From: Paenibacillus auburnensis
GTDB taxonomy: Bacteria > Bacillota > Bacilli > Paenibacillales > Paenibacillaceae
Assembly (NCBI RefSeq): GCF_927798115.1
Contig: NZ_CAKMMG010000012.1
Coordinates: forward strand, 1-64,000
Length of the DNA: 64,000 bases
Reading direction: 5' to 3'
Both the position numbers and the translations under genes were made by a program. The notes below the pieces were generated by a model, which saw nothing but the letters and a program-made list of their open reading frames with translations, made no database searches and was not told the origin of the DNA. This document shows, in pieces, positions 15,251 through 23,277 of this stretch. Within the stretch, counting starts at the first letter, position 1. Each line of letters begins with the position of its first letter.

Positions 15251-17182
15251 TTAAGACAGACGCTTCAAGAAACGGTAAAAGACAAGTCCGCGTGTCAAAA
15301 GGCGAAAATCCGCATTAAAGATCAAGCTTGGTGCGGGCTCACTACCCAGCCGGTCCAAACATCCGGCGAGCCCGGCACTATTCAAGTAGGCAGCCGCGCG
15401 GGCATCCTGAGTCATTTCCCGGAGCTCGCTCAGAAAGGCGCCCCACTGCGGAATCATCCGGTGGATACCATCCGCCCCCTGCACTCCGCGCCGCTTCCGG
15501 TTCAGCCTGACGTTATCCGGCAACCTGCCCGCCATCGCACGGCGGATCAGCGAGCGGTCTACCCCGTTCTGAACGTACTGTTCTTCCGGAACAGACAGGC
15601 AGAAACGGATGACTCGCAGATCATTCGTCGGATCCCGGTCCCATATCCGGTATTTCAGTGACAGCTTAGTGGCGACTGTTCCGTTAACATTCCAGATATG
15701 CGGCTGTTCGAAATGTTTCCTTCGGATATCATAGACAGTCGGCGAAGAGGCACCCACGGGCCCATTGAACTCCCGGAGCCGTTCATGCACTTCCGTCCGC
15801 TTAGCAAAGCCGGGATCAATCAGCTCAGGCACTGTCTCCTGCTGGCGGGGCAGCAGTCTGCCGAGCGCAGGGAACGCTTTTTTGCCGACAATCTGCAGCA
15901 CCTTCCGGCGGTTCGCCTCCATGGACTGGGTGTAGCCCTTGTTCTCACGATAAAAGGTAAGCCACCGGAATTCACGGATCAGCTTGGCCTGATAATCCAG
16001 AGCGGGTCCCCAGGAAATACTCCAGTTGCCTCTTTGTCCGCTGAGCAGCACGCCGATGTCCTTTTGCTGTGCCTGCTCATAGATTCCCTTCAGCCAGTAG
16101 GAATTTTCAATAAATTTATACGGCATTTCCATGATATCCAGCCACTCATCAATCTCACTGTACGGGCTGCGTTCGGGAAAGTTCAGCAGACTGGGCTGAA
16201 TGTTTCCTACATAATCGATCGTCTCCTGAATATAGGGACGTTCATCAGCGACCCTTTTCCCGAGATTGAATCCGGCAAAGCCGTCTACAGGATAGGAACT
16301 GAACGTATAGAGCGGCCGGCCGCGGTGCCGGAGCTCTTCAGCTGCGAAGCTGACGACGGAGCCGGAATCCAGCCCGCCGCTTAAGTTGGCCCCTGCTGCC
16401 AGGTGGGTGCGAAGCCGGTCCTTCACTGCCCGTCCGAAGACTTCACGGAAAGCCTCTTCATATTCCCCATTGGAGCTTAAGCGCAATTCCGGGGGCGCTT
16501 GAAGTGTGAAATAACGGGAGAAGGTAATGTTCCCTCCGGTTATGGTGATCGAATGTGAAGGAGGGAGCTGTTCGATCGACCGGTACACCGTTGAGAAGCA
16601 GTCAGTAGCATCCACTCTATTCGGAATCGCCAAAAATTCAGAAACCCATTGTTCACTTAGCTCATTCCCTGCACCCGCCAGCGACAGCAGCGGATGAATA
16701 ACTGTGCAGAAAGTAAAGCTGCTCCGGGATCTGTGGAAATAAAGCGTCCGGTTGCCGGAGAAATCCCTTGCCCCAAACAGTTTATGCTGCCGCTCATCCC
16801 AGATCATAAATGCAAAATCACCCACCAGATATACCGGTGCCTGCTCCCCCCACTTCTCATAAGCAAGCAGGATCAACAGACTATCGGGAATTGATTCTCT
16901 GTCTGGGACGGGTACGCGCAGCGTATTCAATAATTCACTTCTATTATCAATGATCGCATCAGCTGTAATGGCCAGTTTCCGCTCGGAATCATAGTAAGGC
17001 ATTTGCTCATTTATAGATTGTGGCGTAATCCACTGTGACCGGCATCCGAGAAAAACACTCTTACTCTGCCAGCCCCTGGCATCGTCAGCCGGGTAACGGT
17101 TAAGCTGCTTCATTAAATCCGGTCCCAGCTCAGGGTCCAGATTATGCTGCTGTAGATGATAGATACCGGCGATTGCACTCAT
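15251..17182 (-). CDS. Lasso peptide macrolactam synthetase C (asparagine synthetase-like), 643 aa
   Basis: ATP-dependent lasso cyclase that adenylates the ring Asp and closes the macrolactam. The N-terminal glutaminase-like domain (1-210) is inactive: it begins MSAIAGI, with Ser where glutamine-dependent asparagine synthetases have the nucleophile Cys. The synthetase domain has the PP-loop ANLSGGLDSGSV (SGGLDS at 268-273). Length is normal for lasso C proteins. It is first in the operon, with GGTGGAGG before ATG 17180-17182, and is followed 29 bp later by the precursor gene. Placing C before A is less common than A first. Confidence 0.93.
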   Translation of the reverse strand: MSAIAGIYHLQQHNLDPELGPDLMKQLNRYPADDARGWQSKSVFLGCRSQWITPQSINEQMPYYDSERKLAITADAIIDNRSELLNTLRVPVPDRESIPDSLLILLAYEKWGEQAPVYLVGDFAFMIWDERQHKLFGARDFSGNRTLYFHRSRSSFTFCTVIHPLLSLAGAGNELSEQWVSEFLAIPNRVDATDCFSTVYRSIEQLPPSHSITITGGNITFSRYFTLQAPPELRLSSNGEYEEAFREVFGRAVKDRLRTHLAAGANLSGGLDSGSVVSFAAEELRHRGRPLYTFSSYPVDGFAGFNLGKRVADERPYIQETIDYVGNIQPSLLNFPERSPYSEIDEWLDIMEMPYKFIENSYWLKGIYEQAQQKDIGVLLSGQRGNWSISWGPALDYQAKLIREFRWLTFYRENKGYTQSMEANRRKVLQIVGKKAFPALGRLLPRQQETVPELIDPGFAKRTEVHERLREFNGPVGASSPTVYDIRRKHFEQPHIWNVNGTVATKLSLKYRIWDRDPTNDLRVIRFCLSVPEEQYVQNGVDRSLIRRAMAGRLPDNVRLNRKRRGVQGADGIHRMIPQWGAFLSELREMTQDARAAAYLNSAGLAGCLDRLGSEPAPSLIFNADFRLLTRGLVFYRFLKRLS

Positions 17183-17202
17183 ATGAAGGCCTCCACCTGT
17201 TG

Positions 17203-17218
17203 GTTCTTTATAAAGAAC
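17203..17218 (-). promoter_or_regulatory. Lasso operon operator palindrome
   Basis: GTTCTTTATAAAGAAC is a perfect 16-bp palindrome located 14 bp downstream of the predicted -10 and 20 bp before the C start codon. The same element with two changes precedes the nucleotidyltransferase gene (9778-9793). Confidence 0.7.
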
Positions 17219-17219
17219 A

Positions 17220-17261
17220 TATCTTACTATATAAGATAACGCGCTTGCTGCTGAATGTGAA
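17220..17261 (-). promoter_or_regulatory. Lasso operon promoter with overlapping inverted repeat
   Basis: Minus strand: -35 TTCACA (17256-17261), 17-bp spacer, -10 TATCTT (17233-17238). The inverted repeat TATCTTA-CTATA-TAAGATA (17220-17238) covers the -10 and the probable transcription start. It is a second candidate protein-binding site, next to the palindrome at 17203. Confidence 0.6.
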
Positions 17262-17421
17262 TTACACCAAGGAGTAAATTTCGTTATCCTTTAGCGTATT
17301 GACCTGAGTGTATTTATGTGGTATATAGACAGGCCGAAATAGTCGTACAGATTTTTCTTCATGTACAGTCGCGTAGCTGACATGATATGTTATTGTTAAT
17401 ATTTTTTAGGAGGCTGATTCT

Positions 17422-18006
17422 ATGGAAAATGCTGTTGCCCATCCTATTCTGTTATCTTTTCCGGAAAGCTTCGAAAGTGAGCGGCTCCTGATACGGGCGC
17501 CCTTATGGGGAGACGGGGCTGCTGTGAATACAGCGATACTGGAAAGCCTTGATGAACTGCGTCCCTGGATGCCTTGGGCCAGGCACCTCCCTACGCCTGA
17601 ACAAGCCGAAGCCATCATTCGAAAATCCCGGTTGGAGTTCCTAGAGCGTAAAGACCTTAGACTCCTCTTGTTACACAAAACCTCCGGGGAAATCATCGGC
17701 AGCAGCGGCCTGCACCGGATTGACTGGCAGACGCGGAAATTCGAAATCGGCTATTGGGTGCGTTCCTCTTACAGCAGACAGGGCTATATCACGGAGGCGG
17801 TCCATGCGATTACTAATTACGCTATTCAAGAGCTGCAGGCGAACCGGATTGAAATCCGCTGCGACACACGCAATACGCCAAGTGCACGGGTTGCTGAACG
17901 TTCCGGCTTTACACTGGAAGGTATTCTGCGGAGCGACAAATGTGATGTTGACGGCAAGCTGCGGGATACCATGATTTTTGCCAAGGTGCGGGGTGTGGAG
18001 TATTAA
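17422..18006 (+). CDS. RimJ/RimL-type GNAT acetyltransferase, 194 aa
   Basis: Acetyl-CoA dependent N-acetyltransferase of the RimJ/RimL/RimI group. Family hallmarks: an N-terminal ESERLLIRAPLWGDG, central FEIGYWVRSSYSRQGYITEAV with motif A, and NTPSARVAERSGFTLEG near the C terminus. RimJ/L enzymes modify ribosomal protein N termini; homologues have many other targets, so the substrate is open. ATG 17422 follows TAGGAGG. It faces away from the lasso operon and ends at an 18-bp direct repeat. Confidence 0.87.
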   Translation: MENAVAHPILLSFPESFESERLLIRAPLWGDGAAVNTAILESLDELRPWMPWARHLPTPEQAEAIIRKSRLEFLERKDLRLLLLHKTSGEIIGSSGLHRIDWQTRKFEIGYWVRSSYSRQGYITEAVHAITNYAIQELQANRIEIRCDTRNTPSARVAERSGFTLEGILRSDKCDVDGKLRDTMIFAKVRGVEY

Positions 18007-18045
18007 TGCAGTACTTATGGCGTGACGTATTAATGCAGCACTTAT
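18001..18045 (+). repeat. 18-bp direct repeat after GNAT gene
   Basis: TATTAATGCAGTACTTAT (18001-18018) recurs with one change at 18028-18045. The first copy overlaps the GNAT stop codon. It looks like a local duplication; the second copy runs into TATAAT, a possible -10 for the next gene. Confidence 0.55.
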
Positions 18046-18086
18046 AATAGAAGGAAAAATTCAGACAGATTTCCGGGAGGCCAATT

Positions 18087-18684
18087 ATGAGCTATAAAGG
18101 ATCTGATTTTTACGACAACGATGCTAATTTGGAGAAATACATAGAACGCCGGCTGTGCGGAATATACGGGAATTGAAGGCTCGGCTAATATGGCGGAGCT
18201 TGCTTCGGAAAATCTGGACGGGCCCCGGGGCAAATTAATTCAGACCTCTATGGAGGAGTGGGAATATCCGGAGGACAGCTTTGATCTCGTCATCTCCCGG
18301 CTGGCTGTGCATTATATCGAGGATATCGGCAGTCTGTTCCGGAACATTCACCGGACCTTGAAGCCGGGCGGACAATTTGTTTTTTCCGTAGAACACCCGG
18401 TTATTACATCAACACTGCAGACTTCCGGGATGCGGACCAGCTGGACCGTGGACAATTATTTTATGGAAGGCTACCGTGAGCAGCAATGGCTGGGCGGCAC
18501 CGTCTACAAGTACCACCGTACCATTGAGAATTATTACAGCACATTGCAGCAAGCGGGGTTTGCCGTCCACAACTTGAGAGAGTCCAACCCCCAGCGCAAA
18601 TACTTTATTAGTGAGGAAACTTATGAACGCAGACGGCGGATCCCCTTGTTTTTGTTCTTGGCAGCTCAGAGCGTCATAAATTGA
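18087..18684 (+). pseudogene. SAM-dependent methyltransferase pseudogene (internal deletion)
   Basis: The gene starts normally at ATG 18087 after GGGAGG with MSYKGSDFYDNDANLEKYIERR, then stops at TGA 18174-18176. From about 18150 the correct reading continues in another phase (CAEYTGIEGSANMAELASE) and runs to the stop at 18682 with VISRLAVHYIED and LKPGGQFVFSVEHPVI, which are methyltransferase motifs. The segment with SAM-binding motif I (the D-L-G-C-G loop), normally about 50 residues, is missing. A deletion with frame change at about 18145-18152 is the simplest explanation. The product cannot bind SAM. The 3' end overlaps the convergent peptidase gene by 19 bp. Confidence 0.85.
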
Positions 18685-19337
18685 CCGAAGCGGGCCAGGA
18701 ATTCTTCCTGTCTTTTATAATCCGGCATAACACTCCCGAGCCGCCGCCAAAAGGACCGGTCATGATTCATATGCAGCAGATGGCATAGCTCATGGATAAT
18801 TACATAATCAATAACCTCGGGCGGAGCCATCGCCAGCCGGTAATTGAAGGTCAGTTTCTTATCGCTGCTGCAGCTCCCCCACTTGGTCCGGGATTCTACG
18901 ATCTCGAACGACTTCGGTTTTACTTTCAGCTGATTCTGATACTGGGGCATCCGCTCGTTTACTATTTTCTTCAGGCTGTTAAAATAGAACTTCTTCAGCT
19001 CCAGCTTCAGCGCCTCGGCATCCCGCTCACCGGTTGTAATCAGTTCATGCAGCGGGAACTCCTTGCCGAGGTACAGAAAGCTGCCCTCCTCCTGATATTC
19101 CTTCGCCTTGGGTACCTGCCGGGCCGCGGCCTGTTCGCGCAGCTTCTCCATAATCCATCCGCTGTGCCCCTGTACTGCACTTAGAATCACTTCTTCGGCT
19201 GTCCCCTTCGGTGCCTTCACAGTGATCCGGCTTGCTCCATCGATTTGCAGGGATATTTTTTTGCGTTTACTGTATTGGACATTGAGGGTAAAAGATTGAT
19301 CTCCGATCTGAATCTGCATAGCCACCATCTTTTTCAT
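18666..19337 (-). CDS. YgjP/SprT-like M48-type metal-dependent hydrolase, 223 aa
   Basis: A soluble zinc-protease-like protein of the YgjP (DUF45) family. Residues 20-50 hold YSKRKKISLQIDGASRITVKAP. The conserved RTKWGSCSSDKKLTFNYRL precedes the metal site HELCHLLHMNHDRSFW, giving the HExxH ligands and a later His. All expected zinc ligands are present. The physiological substrate is unknown. The start is uncertain: ATG 19337 is used, but MQIQIGDQ six codons later is equally possible, as no strong ribosome site marks either. Confidence 0.82.
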   Translation of the reverse strand: MKKMVAMQIQIGDQSFTLNVQYSKRKKISLQIDGASRITVKAPKGTAEEVILSAVQGHSGWIMEKLREQAAARQVPKAKEYQEEGSFLYLGKEFPLHELITTGERDAEALKLELKKFYFNSLKKIVNERMPQYQNQLKVKPKSFEIVESRTKWGSCSSDKKLTFNYRLAMAPPEVIDYVIIHELCHLLHMNHDRSFWRRLGSVMPDYKRQEEFLARFGQFMTL

Positions 19338-19544
19338 ATATATTGAGAAACAAGCTGTTCGGACTAACTATAGCATGAATCTTGGGACATAGCCCCCGTC
19401 ACACAGCAAAATAGACCGCTCAAGTCTCAAGCTGCGGTAATCCAAGTTTCATTTAATGAAAAATTGAATATCGTCCAACGCACTATTGCATGGTTACTTA
19501 CAAAGTCATTGGAGTCATGAAGTGTCTTCATTTTAGACTTACCC

Positions 19545-19838
19545 TTAGATAATCGTGACTATTGCAATATCCTTTCCCGCCCAAAGATTAAAGCTATAGC
19601 CTGTCTCAAGCAATTCCCAAGGTGCCTCGTCAGTTATGAATGCCACATCGGCATATGTATCCCGTGTACCCTCAATATGTCTTGTTATCCTAACTAGCAC
19701 AGTCCATGTATCACCATAAAGGATCTTATCCTTGATTTCACCATAGGTTACAACCAAATCACGCATCCACTCGTTCACCGGAAACTTACTGGGGTCTTTT
19801 TTCCAACTTATATGGGCTTTAATGAACCTCTTGTCCAC
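19545..19838 (-). CDS. Orphan hypothetical protein, 97 aa
   Basis: Not recognised. The start is set at GTG 19836-19838 because AAGGAG lies ten bases before it. A longer reading to 19988 would overlap the upstream gene and has no ribosome site. The protein is soluble, with a C-terminal half TRDTYADVAFITDEAPWELL and LWAGKDIAIVTII. It lies 97 bp downstream of the gene at 19936 in the same direction. Both are visibly more AT-rich than their neighbours and both contain a D-x-x-PWE/MPWE segment, like many single-domain immunity proteins; that idea is inference only. Confidence 0.6.
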   Translation of the reverse strand: MDKRFIKAHISWKKDPSKFPVNEWMRDLVVTYGEIKDKILYGDTWTVLVRITRHIEGTRDTYADVAFITDEAPWELLETGYSFNLWAGKDIAIVTII

Positions 19839-19935
19839 GTTAGTAATTCTCCTTCCTCGCAACTTATTTCGGGGCCATTCCAAATGTTGGTTCCTAGACC
19901 ACCGCTGTTTTATTAAGCTAATGTCCCTCATTTGT

Positions 19936-20565
19936 TTAATCGCTGTCCTGCCAAGGTTCTGTCCCCCATACGGATTTTTGGGCAACAAACATCACTTCAT
20001 CATTCTTACAAATGAACATATCTTTTGGATAATCCTTATATAAATCAATCAGGTGTACAGGTAAAATAGCAGCATCAAATGCCCAAAGTCCCTCTTTATT
20101 ACCTGACAATAATGCTTCCCAAGGCATTCCATCCATAACTTCATTTGTGAAAAATACTCCAGTTTGTTTGAATTCCTCAGAGAACTTAGTCATAATCCTC
20201 CAAATCAAGGATTGACACTCGCTTCGCAATTCTCCAGTTCTCCAATCGAGCTCTATCTCTTCCGTCATAAACAAGATACTAATTTCTAGATATGATTCTT
20301 TTAAGTCCTCAATAACTTCAGGTGTCCAACCTAGTAGGTATGGTCGAATATGGAGTTGGAATCCGTTATTATCATACAACTGACGTTCAGCACCGCCACC
20401 AACGTACATGAAACCATTATCTGAAACTTCCCATTCCAGCTCATTATTGAAGTATCTAGAGTCAAGTCCCAGCGAGTTTATTACTTCTGAAAAATGCCTG
20501 ATAACCTCTCTGAAATTGAATTGATCACACTTTATATAAGTTTGAATATGAGAATATTCGGGCAT
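19936..20565 (-). CDS. Orphan hypothetical protein, 209 aa
   Basis: Not recognised. ATG 20565 follows AAAGGGGTG. The protein is soluble and acidic, with aromatic-rich blocks (FNNELEWEVSDNGFMYVGGG, LHIRPYLLGWTPEV) and a C-terminal DEVMFVAQKSVWGTEPW. No signal or membrane segment is seen. AT content is higher than in the flanks, which suggests recent acquisition together with the 97-aa gene downstream. Polymorphic-toxin immunity genes often look like this, but no toxin gene is nearby. Confidence 0.65.
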   Translation of the reverse strand: MPEYSHIQTYIKCDQFNFREVIRHFSEVINSLGLDSRYFNNELEWEVSDNGFMYVGGGAERQLYDNNGFQLHIRPYLLGWTPEVIEDLKESYLEISILFMTEEIELDWRTGELRSECQSLIWRIMTKFSEEFKQTGVFFTNEVMDGMPWEALLSGNKEGLWAFDAAILPVHLIDLYKDYPKDMFICKNDEVMFVAQKSVWGTEPWQDSD

Positions 20566-20696
20566 GATAACACCCCTTTGGGGTTAGATTTATATTACCA
20601 TTCTACTAATTGACGTGGCTCAGCACCGCGTTAACCACCTTCAGTTCTAATACTTTAATTTCCTTTGATAGTTATACATATCCTTAGTTATTAATT

Positions 20697-23162
20697 TTAC
20701 GAACCTTTGTCGTGCATGAATACGCCGGTTGTGCTGTACTCCGGAATATTCAGAGACACATTGATCCGGAACGCCACATCGATCTCCTCTTCCCGGAAGC
20801 CGATTGTATAAGTAACAACGTAAGGAGTCTCAATGTACAACAGAGTGAGCTGAAGAGTATGCTGATCCTGCCAGGCCGCTGAAGTAACTACCTCTTGCCG
20901 GTGCAGTGACAGATCCTTGTAGAAAACATTATGCGCATGCAGCATTTCTGTAAGACTGAACGGCAGTACGTTATCCCGCTCATCCCCATAGCTCAGCTGA
21001 ACCTTCAGCCGCTTTTCCTCTATTTCCAATACGATCTCCCTCAGCCCATGAGGATTGTCATCCAGGCGGTAAGCTTTGCGGCCACAATAAAGAGCTGGGC
21101 TTGGAACGGGCTGAACCGGTGGAAACGGATAAGTCCAAGCCGCTAATTTGCCTTGTAGTTCAAGCGTATCTGCATGGTTATAAGCTTCATTACGGTCTAA
21201 CCGTTCAATAATATATTCATAGATGAGATCGAGCAGTGTCTGCAGCTGCTGCATGCTCCCGAACGCGGCCGTTGCTGCAATGACGATGTTCTCCCGGGGA
21301 GCAACCAGGCACAGCTGGCCAAAAGAACCGTCCCCTCTATAGCAGCCCCTGCGGCACAGATGAAACTGATATCCGTATCCCTGGGCGGAATCGGTTCGGT
21401 CTTTCGGGGCAGACAGCCGGTTATCGCTCTGTTCAGAGGTAGCTAAGGCGAGATAATGCTCAGAGACAATTCTTTTTCCGGCGTACTCTCCTTTATTCAG
21501 CAGCATCTGGCCGAACTTGGCGATACTCTCGGTAGACAAGCTCAGGCCCATCCCCCCGGCCCTAATCCCCAGCGGACAGGTTTCCCACACAGGTCTTGGA
21601 ATTTCCAAAGGCTCAAACAAGCGCGGCTGCAAAAAATCAACCAGACTCTGGCCGGAAACCTGCTCTATTATCGCCGACAGCATATAAGTACAGTGGGTGC
21701 TGTATACATAATGGCTTCCCGGCTCATGCGGAACCTCCTGCGCCAAAAAAGCCCGCACCCAGTCTGCTTCCTGCGCCACAGCGCCGTAAATATTATCGTG
21801 ATGGCCGGCGTTCATCGACAGGAGATGGTGTACTGTCATCCGGGCCAAATTTGGAGAAATGTTCTCTGGAAGTTTCGCCGGAAAGAAGGATATGACAGTG
21901 TCCGCAAGCGTCAAAAGCCCTTCGTCTATGGCAATACCAGCCGCGATAGAGGTGACGCTTTTGCTTAAGGAATATAGCAGCTGCGGCGGATCCAGACGAT
22001 AAGGAGCCCGGGCAAATGCTGCCGTAACTGCCCCGTCCTGCAGCAGCATGAAAGTGTTAACGGCGAGCGCCGACTGTTCGATTTGTGAGAAGAAGTCAAG
22101 CAGTGTACGGGAAGATAGACCGTGAGCTTCGGGTAATCCTTTTAACAACTGCTGGTTGTGCATCCGGAGCTTACTGACTGCAGAATCCCACAGCTCAACT
22201 TTTCGTTCTCCGGGTAACCGGTATGTATCATACTTCAAGGCATAGGGATTAATTTCTACGGTTTTTCCTCCCTCTGCTTCCCTCTGTGCAAAGTAAGTGA
22301 GCGTATCCACAGGATTGGACGCGGAATCTTTCAGTAACAGGGTGCGCAGCCGGTTCAGCAAAGTGTGCTCATCTGCCACCTGCAATTTTAAAGCTCCTCC
22401 TGTTTCCCTGACTTGCGACTCATAATCACCATAATGGTCAACAATCTCCCAGTCCGGCCATTCCGTTTGGATACGAGTTTGAGCTGCCGCAAAATCTTTG
22501 GCGTGCCAGATCTTTATCCTTTTTTGTGTAACGTCAATATGAAAGCCTGCAGCCGGGAAATCTCCCGCCCATTCGCTCAGCGCTAAACTTCTGTAACCAT
22601 ATGACTTATTTATGCGGTTAATGAACGCTGGACCATTGAGCAGATAGGAGGCGAGCTCTCCGGCCAAAGGGAACAACAGCAGGTCTTCACCGGCAAATTT
22701 CACACTTGCAACCAGGTCAACCCATTCTCTTGGTGATGCGGGGGCCATAGTCATATCACTGGTATATGCTTCACGTTCCGCTAATAGTGTCTCTTGGGAA
22801 TAGCCTACATAGGATGCAAGATCAAGTATGCCTTCATAGGCCCAGGTGATCTCCCACCCCTGCCAGATACTCCCCATAAGGCTTAAAAAAAGGTTGCGCA
22901 GCGGGATATCCAGGAGAATATCTTCGCCGCCGTAAAATAACAGCTTCCTCTTCTCCCAATCTATTAGTGCGCCGCCTTCCGCCCACGCCTCATCCAGCCA
23001 TCCCGGTCCGGATTCCTCCACCCGGGTCTGCCTTTCTATGAACGCCAGAGCATACTCCGGGCCCCAAAACAAATCACCCGGCAAAGTATTCGCACACCAG
23101 TGACTATAATACAACTCATAAGCCTGTTCTCTGACTATAATCAGATTCGCTCTTTGTCCCAT
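20697..23162 (-). CDS. Fusion protein: uncharacterised N-terminal module plus beta-lactamase-family serine hydrolase, 821 aa
   Basis: Residues 1-280 form a soluble module of unknown function beginning MGQRANLIIVREQAYELYYS with HWCANTLPGDLFWGPEYAL; I recall similar stand-alone proteins in Bacillus but no function. Residues about 310-821 are a serine beta-lactamase/penicillin-binding-fold enzyme (class C-like). The nucleophile motif S-x-x-K is SLSK at 398-401. The second motif is YST at 487-489, then RAGGMGLSLSTESIAKFGQML. There is no signal peptide, which is odd for this family and implies a cytoplasmic esterase or peptidase. ATG 23162 follows GGAGGGGAAG. It is monocistronic. Confidence 0.8.
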   Translation of the reverse strand: MGQRANLIIVREQAYELYYSHWCANTLPGDLFWGPEYALAFIERQTRVEESGPGWLDEAWAEGGALIDWEKRKLLFYGGEDILLDIPLRNLFLSLMGSIWQGWEITWAYEGILDLASYVGYSQETLLAEREAYTSDMTMAPASPREWVDLVASVKFAGEDLLLFPLAGELASYLLNGPAFINRINKSYGYRSLALSEWAGDFPAAGFHIDVTQKRIKIWHAKDFAAAQTRIQTEWPDWEIVDHYGDYESQVRETGGALKLQVADEHTLLNRLRTLLLKDSASNPVDTLTYFAQREAEGGKTVEINPYALKYDTYRLPGERKVELWDSAVSKLRMHNQQLLKGLPEAHGLSSRTLLDFFSQIEQSALAVNTFMLLQDGAVTAAFARAPYRLDPPQLLYSLSKSVTSIAAGIAIDEGLLTLADTVISFFPAKLPENISPNLARMTVHHLLSMNAGHHDNIYGAVAQEADWVRAFLAQEVPHEPGSHYVYSTHCTYMLSAIIEQVSGQSLVDFLQPRLFEPLEIPRPVWETCPLGIRAGGMGLSLSTESIAKFGQMLLNKGEYAGKRIVSEHYLALATSEQSDNRLSAPKDRTDSAQGYGYQFHLCRRGCYRGDGSFGQLCLVAPRENIVIAATAAFGSMQQLQTLLDLIYEYIIERLDRNEAYNHADTLELQGKLAAWTYPFPPVQPVPSPALYCGRKAYRLDDNPHGLREIVLEIEEKRLKVQLSYGDERDNVLPFSLTEMLHAHNVFYKDLSLHRQEVVTSAAWQDQHTLQLTLLYIETPYVVTYTIGFREEEIDVAFRINVSLNIPEYSTTGVFMHDKGS

Positions 23163-23191
23163 GCCAGACTTCCCCTCCCGCTAAGCAAACA

Positions 23192-23220
23192 GCGCGTACC
23201 GGTTAGGAACCGGCACGCGC
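23192..23220 (-). terminator. Stem-loop, probable terminator
   Basis: GCGCGTACCGGTT pairs with AACCGGCACGCGC with one mismatch around a three-base loop, between the SDR stop and the start of the fusion gene. The minus-strand tract TGTTTGCTT is a weak T run. Confidence 0.55.
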
Positions 23221-23277
23221 CAACTGAATTGCTGGTTATATTTAGTTTATCATTCCGTTGGAATTCCAGCTATTCCC

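Noticed and set aside
19839..19988. Extension of the 97-aa orphan gene to ATG 19988
   Set aside because: It would overlap the upstream gene in another phase, is rich in Arg/Lys unlike the rest, and the AAGGAG-GTG start at 19838 is much stronger.
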